From: Rickettsiales bacterium | Lineage (GTDB): Bacteria > Pseudomonadota > Alphaproteobacteria > Rs-D84 | Length of the DNA: 9,084 nt | Direction of reading: 5' to 3' | Assembly (NCBI GenBank): GCA_031263295.1 | Contig: JAISGC010000046.1 | Coordinates: 1 to 9,084 of the forward strand | Shown here: positions 4,497 through 9,084 of the stretch, one piece after another | Numbering within the stretch: position 1 is the first letter of the stretch | Layout of the letters: every line of letters starts with the position of its first letter | Notes under the pieces: model-generated | What the model saw: only the letters and a program-made list of their open reading frames with translations | What the model was told of the DNA's origin: nothing | Database searches by the model: none | Program-made: the position numbers and the translations under genes

Positions 4497-7400
4497 ATGG
4501 CGGGACGAAAAATCAATTTATCGGACGAGCAGGCGGCCGCGGTGGCGCCGACAATGAACATAGTCGTTCAGGCGAACGCCGGAACGGGAAAGACTTTCGT
4601 TCTGGTTCAGCGCCTGTTGCGCCTGATTTTCCGCGAGTTCGTCGCAAACGAGCAGGGCGGCGCGGGCATCCTGTGCCTGACATACACCAACGCGGGCGCG
4701 GCCGAAATGCGCAATCGGATTTTGGCGGCGGTGTCGGAATGGGCGCGCGCCGACGACGGCGAATTGCGCGACTTGCTTGTCGGCATAGCGCACAACAATC
4801 CGCCGACGGATGCGGATCTCGGCGCGGCGCGAAAAATATTTTACGACTTCATCGACAATCCCGGCCGGATGAAAATCCAAACCATTCATAGTTTTTGCGA
4901 AGATATTTTGCGCCGCTTTCCGGTCGAGGCCGACGCGCCTCCGTCGTGGCGGCTGGTCAGCGGGGCCGAGCAGCGCCGCCTGTTGAAGGATGCCTTCGCC
5001 GAATTGATGAACAAGACGCCGACGCCGCGAATTATGGAGGCGTTCGACAATATTTTGGGCGCAACTTCGGAATATTCGCTGGATGCGCTTTTGGACAGCT
5101 TGGTTTCGCAATATACGCGCATAATTCAGTTGAAAAACGACTTTAAGAGCGTTGATTATATCATTGAGAAAACTGGGGAATATCTCGATTTGGGTCAAAA
5201 ATCTGCGCGACCGGTTTTCGACGAGAAAATCTATGGAAAATATCTTAAAAAAGACGGAGGATTGAACAAAACCTATAAAAATCCGCCCGCGGAAGCTGTT
5301 CAGATTTCTGAGCAGTTGCGCGCCGCGATAGAATATGAAAACAATGCGGAAATTATGCGGATTTCCGCGGATTTTCTTGTGCTATGCGATGCGTTTGCGA
5401 CCCGGTATTCCGAATTAAAAAACAGGCGCGGCCTGCTCGATTTCGACGACATTTTGCACAAAACCGCCGCGATGTTCAGGAATCAAAAGACGATGGGCCA
5501 GGTTTTGTCGCAGCTCGATTTCGGCATCAAGCATATTCTGGTCGACGAGTCGCAGGACAACGCGCCGGTAATGTGGGACATCATTTTTTCGATGCTCGGC
5601 GACTTTTTTTCGGTCGGCGAAAAACAAAATCCGCGGACCATGTTCGCGGTCGGCGACATCAAGCAATCCATATTCTCGTTCCAAGGGGCCAGTCCGTCCG
5701 ATTTTGCGGCGGCGCCGGAAAAAATCGGCCGCGCCGCAGGCGCCGAAATGCGGCAATATGCAACGGTGCCGTTATTGGAATCAAGACGCGCAAGCCGCGC
5801 GGTGCTTGAAGTTGTCGACTTTTTCTTCAACGCGTTGAAGCCCGCGGGACTGCCGGAGAACATCGAGCACAGAACTTGGCGTAAAAATGATTTCGGACAG
5901 GTCCAAATCGCTCCGCTGCTCCAAAAAAACGGCGAAGAAGAGCTCGAAATCACGCGGAAAAACTATGCGAAAATGGTCGCGGAAAGGATAGAAAATCTGA
6001 TTTCGAGCGGCGCGGCCGCCCCGTCGGACATTATGATATTGGTTCAGCGGCGGCGGCCCTTCGCGGATTTGATTTCGGCCGAATTAAAAAGGAAAAATAT
6101 CCCGACCGCGGGCAGCGACCGCATAATTCTGCCGGATTTTCCGGCGGTTAGGGATTTATTGCATCTGCTCCGCTTCGCCGCGCTCCCGAATGCTCCGGGC
6201 GCGGACGCGGAACTTGCGTTTGTTCTGCGCGGGCCGATATTCCGCTGGACCGAAAACGCGCTGGCCGAGCTTTGCATCGGCCGCGACAAAACAAAGACCT
6301 TGTTCGCGACGATGGGCGCGCGCGCGGCCGACGATCCGGAAAAATACGGCGCGGATTTTGCAAAGCTGAACGAGATTGCGGCCCGCGGCGCGGACGCTCC
6401 GTTCGATTTCTTTTCATATATAATGAACCGGTGGCGCGGCCAATTCATCCGCGCGTTCGGCCGCCAATGCATCGAGCCCTTGAACGAGTTTATGACCATC
6501 GCGCTTTCCTATTCGCGCACGCGGGCGGGCGGGCTGCCCGGCTTTTTGCGATGGTTCCTGGACGGCGAGAACGAAATCCGACGCGATATGGAGCGCGGCG
6601 CGGGCGTGCGCATTCTGACCGCGCATTCGTCGAAGGGCTTGGAGGCGCCGATTGTGTTTCTGGTCGACACGACGAAGAACCCGCGATCCCCGGCCCCGGT
6701 CGGAAAGTTTTCTCCGCTCGCGCCCGCGCCCGATGTGATGCTATGCAAGACCGGCGAAATCGAGAGCGAAAAATACGACGCGGCCAAAGAAATCGACATA
6801 GCGAAGAAGACGGAGGAATACTGGCGGCTGCTTTATGTGGCTATGACTCGCGCGCGCGACCGCCTGTTCGTTTTCGGATGCGCGGAGCGGACCGCAAATG
6901 AAAATTGGCACGGGAAATTATACGAAATCATCAAAAATATGCCCGGCGCGGTCGTTGCGGACGACGGAACGATAACAATCGAAAGCGGCGAAGTCCCGCC
7001 CGCCGCCGCGCCGGAAAAAAGTGCGAAAAATATAGAAAAGCTTACTTTAACAGAGTATGATAATGTATTGAAAAGACTGCATTTTTTGACAAATCATCTG
7101 AAAGATGATTTGTCAGCCCCGCGCAGGCGGGGCCAGGGCTCTAAACCCTATCTTGATAAAAAGGTTTTAAGCCCTATTCCCGCCTGCGCGGGAATGACAA
7201 AAGTTCCTTCGGAACTTTTGTATAAAAATGCTATGGAATACGGCATTGAGATTCACAAGCAACTGGAAACAATAAATCTTGCGGATAATAATGAACTCGC
7301 AGACAAAATAAAATCCAATCCGGCCATCGCGCGATTTTGGAGCGCGGACTCGCGGGCCGAGATTCCGATCGCGGGCGACATCGGCGGGCGCTTTCATTCC

Positions 7401-7604
7401 TATCGCATCGACCGGATGATTGTGTCGGAAAACGCGGTCGAGATACTCGATTATAAAACCGACGCGACGCGCGATCGGCGCGATTCATACGCGGCGAAAC
7501 TCGGCGACTATGCTGCGTTGCTCACGCGGATTTATCCCGGACGCCGCGTCGCCGCGTCAATCCTGTGGCTGCATAATTGGAAAATAGAAGAAGTGAAATT
7601 ATGA
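4497..7604 (+). CDS. addA: AddA-type double-strand break repair helicase-nuclease, with in-frame repeat
   Basis: This 1035-residue UvrD/Rep superfamily 1A helicase has a C-terminal RecB-like nuclease. It is the AddA subunit that, with AddB, processes DNA double-strand ends for RecA. Motifs in order: Walker A ANAGTGKT (26-33), LTYTNAGAAEM (61-71), IQTIHSFC (127-134), LLDFDDIL (313-320), Walker B LVDESQD (348-354), GDIKQSIFSFQGA (386-398), TAHSSKGLEAPIVFL (708-722), RLLYVAMTRARDRL (777-790). Nuclease residues are H920, D972, D985 and K987 (LDYKT). The usual Q of the following Q-L-x2-Y motif appears as K (KLGDY, 1001-1005). Residues about 865-909 are encoded by a palindromic repeat in the linker before the nuclease. 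ATG 4497 (taaggcaa before it) is preferred; an earlier ATG at 4419 would add 26 atypical residues. No addB adjoins it. The stop overlaps the next gene. Confidence 0.9.
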   Translation: MAGRKINLSDEQAAAVAPTMNIVVQANAGTGKTFVLVQRLLRLIFREFVANEQGGAGILCLTYTNAGAAEMRNRILAAVSEWARADDGELRDLLVGIAHNNPPTDADLGAARKIFYDFIDNPGRMKIQTIHSFCEDILRRFPVEADAPPSWRLVSGAEQRRLLKDAFAELMNKTPTPRIMEAFDNILGATSEYSLDALLDSLVSQYTRIIQLKNDFKSVDYIIEKTGEYLDLGQKSARPVFDEKIYGKYLKKDGGLNKTYKNPPAEAVQISEQLRAAIEYENNAEIMRISADFLVLCDAFATRYSELKNRRGLLDFDDILHKTAAMFRNQKTMGQVLSQLDFGIKHILVDESQDNAPVMWDIIFSMLGDFFSVGEKQNPRTMFAVGDIKQSIFSFQGASPSDFAAAPEKIGRAAGAEMRQYATVPLLESRRASRAVLEVVDFFFNALKPAGLPENIEHRTWRKNDFGQVQIAPLLQKNGEEELEITRKNYAKMVAERIENLISSGAAAPSDIMILVQRRRPFADLISAELKRKNIPTAGSDRIILPDFPAVRDLLHLLRFAALPNAPGADAELAFVLRGPIFRWTENALAELCIGRDKTKTLFATMGARAADDPEKYGADFAKLNEIAARGADAPFDFFSYIMNRWRGQFIRAFGRQCIEPLNEFMTIALSYSRTRAGGLPGFLRWFLDGENEIRRDMERGAGVRILTAHSSKGLEAPIVFLVDTTKNPRSPAPVGKFSPLAPAPDVMLCKTGEIESEKYDAAKEIDIAKKTEEYWRLLYVAMTRARDRLFVFGCAERTANENWHGKLYEIIKNMPGAVVADDGTITIESGEVPPAAAPEKSAKNIEKLTLTEYDNVLKRLHFLTNHLKDDLSAPRRRGQGSKPYLDKKVLSPIPACAGMTKVPSELLYKNAMEYGIEIHKQLETINLADNNELADKIKSNPAIARFWSADSRAEIPIAGDIGGRFHSYRIDRMIVSENAVEILDYKTDATRDRRDSYAAKLGDYAALLTRIYPGRRVAASILWLHNWKIEEVKL
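7079..7231. repeat. Composite palindromic element, copy 2, inside addA
   Basis: The core is 7089-7221 (133 bp). It has an end hairpin acaaatcatc/gatgatttgt (7089-7113), a GC palindrome gccccgcgcaggcggggc, arms cagggctctaaaccct and aaggttttaagccct, the ATTCCC-N8-GGGAAT palindrome (7176-7195) and an end hairpin acaaaagttcc-ttc-ggaacttttgt (7197-7221). Compared with copies 1 and 3 it lacks the central hairpin, so it is a short form. Its orientation matches copy 3. Flanking gcattttt and aaaaatgc extend the symmetry to 7079-7231, exactly 51 codons. The frame stays open through it with no stop. The inserted peptide includes PRRRGQG and SPIPACAGMTK. Confidence 0.88.
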
Positions 7605-8041
7605 GCGACACCCGCACCTATATCAGAATCATACCGGACCGCCGCAGCATCGGTCAGATTGTCGGCGAGATGAAACGCCGCGGCGTCGATTACGCGGACT
7701 TCGTCGCGAGCCCGCACTGCACTATAATTTACAGCAAGCAGGTTGTGAGCGTCGGCGGCATAGCATTGCCCGAAATCGAATTGCCGGTAATCGGCGCGCG
7801 GCCGCGGCTTTCGGTATTCGACACGCCCGACGGCCGGTGCCTGGTGGTCGAGTTCGACTGCGAGGCTTTGGAAAAACTGCATTACGAAATCAAAACGCGA
7901 TACGGGCTGGCCACGCAGTTCGAGGCATACCGCCCGCATATGACGATGCAGCTGAACGCGAGTCAGGCGGTCGAATCCCTGCCGCCGCTGCCGAAAATGT
8001 CGCTCCATTTTTACAAGATAAAAATGGATAACGGGAAGTAG
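7601..8041 (+). CDS. 2H phosphoesterase-like protein, possibly Acb1-like
   Basis: This 146-residue protein has two H-x-T motifs 74 residues apart: HCT at 39-41 (within PHCTIIYSK) and HMT at 113-115 (within YRPHMTM). That is the pattern of the 2H phosphoesterase superfamily, whose members cleave or ligate 2',3'-phosphate or cyclic nucleotide bonds. The H-x-T-x2-YSK and Y-x-PH-x-T contexts recall phage anti-CBASS Acb1-like cyclic-oligonucleotide hydrolases. That assignment is from memory of motif style and is tentative; a tRNA or RNA-end cyclic phosphodiesterase is the main alternative. ATG 7601 overlaps the addA stop as ATGA, so translation is likely coupled. An earlier ATG at 7577 lies deeper inside addA and is less likely. 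No signal peptide, so probably cytoplasmic. Confidence 0.65.
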   Translation: MSDTRTYIRIIPDRRSIGQIVGEMKRRGVDYADFVASPHCTIIYSKQVVSVGGIALPEIELPVIGARPRLSVFDTPDGRCLVVEFDCEALEKLHYEIKTRYGLATQFEAYRPHMTMQLNASQAVESLPPLPKMSLHFYKIKMDNGK

Positions 8042-8074
8042 GGGACACTTTACGCAGGCACGGACAAAACCAAA

Positions 8075-8260
8075 ACAAACGATTGTGAAACTATCGTTTG
8101 TCATTCCCGCGAAAGCGGGAATAGGGTTCTAAACCTTACATTCAGACACTACTTGTTTTCACGATTATCTTTGTGTGTGAAACAAGTTTTTCGTTATAAA
8201 GTTAAAAGCCCTATTCCCGCCTTCGCGGGAATGACAAAAAATCCTTTCAGGATTTTTTGT
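8075..8260. repeat. Composite palindromic element, copy 3 (full length, inverted to copy 1)
   Basis: This 186-bp copy aligns end to end with the reverse complement of copy 1. Its right end hairpin (8234-8260) is exactly the reverse complement of copy 1's left end hairpin (1248-1274). Its left end hairpin (acaaacgat/atcgtttgt, 8075-8101) differs completely from the corresponding end of copy 1, but pairs perfectly. It holds two ATTCCC-N8-GGGAAT palindromes (8103-8122 and 8213-8232) and the central ttgttttcac/gtgaaacaa hairpin. It begins 34 nt after the stop of the 2H gene and may act as its terminator. Confidence 0.88.
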
Positions 8261-8287
8261 TTAGGATTTGGCATAACTCGTTATCGC

Positions 8288-8350
8288 CACCACCCCGCCG
8301 CCTTCGGCGGCACCCCTCCAAAGGAGGGGAACACCGCACGGAGGGCTTGG
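8288..8350 (+). repeat. Short palindromic repeat, copy D
   Basis: It has caccaccccg, private hairpin ccgcc-ttc-ggcgg (8298-8310), palindrome cccctccaaaggagggg (8313-8329), aacaccg and the partly conserved cacggagggc tail. It lies upstream of the second Cys-rich gene in the same relative orientation as copy B upstream of the first. Confidence 0.8.
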
Positions 8351-8387
8351 CGCATAAAAACTCTTTCCTTACCGGTGGGCAATGTGA

Positions 8388-8393
8388 TAAAAT
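8388..8393 (+). promoter_or_regulatory. Possible -10 box upstream of the second Cys-rich gene
   Basis: TAAAAT stands in tgataaaatatc, 21 nt before ATG 8414. The region 17 nt upstream (ttcctt) is a poor -35, so this is weak. Confidence 0.3.
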
Positions 8394-8413
8394 ATCGGCA
8401 AAGAGAATACGAA

Positions 8414-8485
8414 ATGCAAAACTTTTTTAGCCTTATAACCTCTGGAACCCGCGGAATCGTAGAGAGAGAGGTAATCGCGAGATAA
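8414..8485 (+). CDS. Short leader frame, probably the real start of the second Cys-rich gene
   Basis: ATG 8414 is preceded by aaagagaatacgaa, a weak ribosome binding site. As written, the frame gives 23 residues beginning MQNFFSLITSG and stops at 8483-8485 inside a palindromic region. An (AG)5 tract (8461-8470) lies within it. If one AG unit is removed, this frame continues without a stop to 9078, giving 220 residues. That protein would join a charged segment, a long hydrophobic segment and the AANA|AP cleavage site. I read it as the 5' end of an out-of-phase gene, but an independent leader peptide or a sequencing error is possible. Confidence 0.45.
   Translation: MQNFFSLITSGTRGIVEREVIAR
8461..8470. 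repeat. (AG)5 dinucleotide tract, candidate contingency repeat
   Basis: Five AG units lie between the best start (8414, frame 2) and the secreted-protein frame (frame 1). Loss of one unit, or gain of two, makes the two frames continuous. Tract length is short for a contingency locus, so slippage rate may be modest. Confidence 0.5.
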
Positions 8486-8550
8486 TCGAGATACGCGATA
8501 GACGAGATAATCGTATCTCATATCTCGATTATCTCGTATCTCGACTATCT
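8478..8550. repeat. Inverted and tandem repeat over the second signal peptide
   Basis: A 16-bp perfect inverted repeat pairs cgagataatcgagata (8478-8493) with tatctcgattatctcg (8521-8536). The same cgagata/tatctcg units recur at 8503-8513 and 8536-8552, making a tandem-palindromic block. In the secreted-protein frame the first half encodes charged residues (EIRDRRDNR) and the second half hydrophobic ones (YLDYLVSRLS, then a run of isoleucines). Confidence 0.8.
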
Positions 8551-8574
8551 CGAATAATAATCACAATTATAATA

Positions 8575-9078
8575 ATGTTCGGCGTGGCCGCCGCCAATGC
8601 CGCGCCCATCCTGGCGACCAAGGCCTATGTCGACAGCGGTCTCGCCGCGGCGAAAACATACACCGACAACGCCTATCTTGAAGTAGTCAAAAACGACAAC
8701 ACTCTGGTTCCATCGTGGGCGACATTAAATGCGGCGTCGTATGGTCCGGCATGGGGCAGCGCGTGGTTCGTTGAAACGGCCGATCGCTCTCTGTTGGTTG
8801 ATGGCATCGCCGCGTGCCTTGGCAATAACAGCAATGATGATACTATGAGCCAAGCGAGTGTCGTCAGCGGCAAGCCCAACCTTGCGGGCTGGGGCAAGAA
8901 TTGCTTTTGCAAGGTGCAGAGAGTGAATAATCAGCGCGTAACGGCCGCATGGGTGTTTCTTATCTCCAACTCCACGGATACGACTTGCAACGCCTATTGC
9001 CATATCGGTTGCGCTCTCTGCGCGCGCAATGGCTCGGTTCACTCATGCGCTCGCGCGAAATTGTTCGCCGCGCCATAG
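8575..9078 (+). CDS. Secreted Cys-rich protein (second of two), apparently out of frame with its start
   Basis: The frame from ATG 8575 encodes 167 residues. It opens with only the end of a signal peptide, MFGVAAANA|AP. The open frame extends upstream to 8431 without any standard start and there encodes a charged then hydrophobic stretch, so the full signal peptide is cut off from an ATG. Residues 14-33 (ATKAYVDSG and KTYTDNA) look like the coiled-coil stalk segments of tail-fibre or trimeric adhesin proteins. Eight cysteines (81, 110, 112, 138, 142, 146, 149, 158) include CFCK at 110-113, WVF at 126-128 and C-x3-C-x3-C-x2-C at 138-149. This parallels the protein at 206-721 (CWCR, WVP, C-x2-C-x3-C). 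Likely exported and disulfide-bonded; function unknown. Either a phase-variable gene in the off state or a decayed copy. Confidence 0.6.
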   Translation: MFGVAAANAAPILATKAYVDSGLAAAKTYTDNAYLEVVKNDNTLVPSWATLNAASYGPAWGSAWFVETADRSLLVDGIAACLGNNSNDDTMSQASVVSGKPNLAGWGKNCFCKVQRVNNQRVTAAWVFLISNSTDTTCNAYCHIGCALCARNGSVHSCARAKLFAAP

Positions 9079-9084
9079 GCGGCG

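Noticed and set aside
1248..8260. CRISPR array from repeated palindromes
   Set aside because: Copies are thousands of bases apart, differ in length and orientation, and have no regular spacers.

Overview
The window looks like chromosomal DNA of an alphaproteobacterium with a GC-rich, repeat-laden genome, perhaps an uncultured host-associated lineage. The main evidence is an AddA of the alphaproteobacterial type. The lineage is inferred from sequence style, not from a marker gene. No rRNA, tRNA, CRISPR array, transposase or phage structural operon is visible.

Layout. (1) 1-205: hairpin-rich DNA ending in copy A of a short palindromic repeat. (2) 206-721, minus: a small secreted Cys-rich protein whose signal peptide is encoded by an inverted repeat. 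(3) 722-1434, no protein gene: repeat copies B and C, a related module E, a candidate minus-strand small RNA with a promoter and terminator, and the first copy of a 181-186 bp composite palindromic element. (4) 1435-2037: a Nudix hydrolase. (5) 2324-3220 plus and 3253-4233 minus: a convergent pair, an FkbM-type methyltransferase and an acyltransferase-3 membrane protein. Both have the same roughly 100-nt structured repeat in their 5' leaders, which suggests a shared surface-glycan modification function. (6) 4497-7604: AddA helicase-nuclease, carrying a shorter copy of the composite element inside its reading frame. It overlaps by 4 nt a 2H phosphoesterase-like gene (7601-8041). (7) 8042-8413: the third composite element, inverted relative to the first, and repeat copy D. 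(8) 8414-9078: a second Cys-rich secreted protein of the same type as the first. It appears to be out of frame with its best start, across an (AG)5 tract and a palindromic region.

Two themes link the window. First, several families of small palindromic repeats keep their architecture while the stem sequences change on both sides together. One copy has been domesticated as about 45-50 residues between the helicase and nuclease parts of AddA. Second, the two Cys-rich secreted proteins at the window ends share a repeat next to the gene, a signal-peptide region built from purine-rich and pyrimidine-rich arms of an inverted repeat, and a conserved C-terminal cysteine pattern. In the second gene, losing one AG unit would join an ATG to the whole protein, as expected of a phase-variable surface gene. 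This is the best candidate here for an undescribed system.
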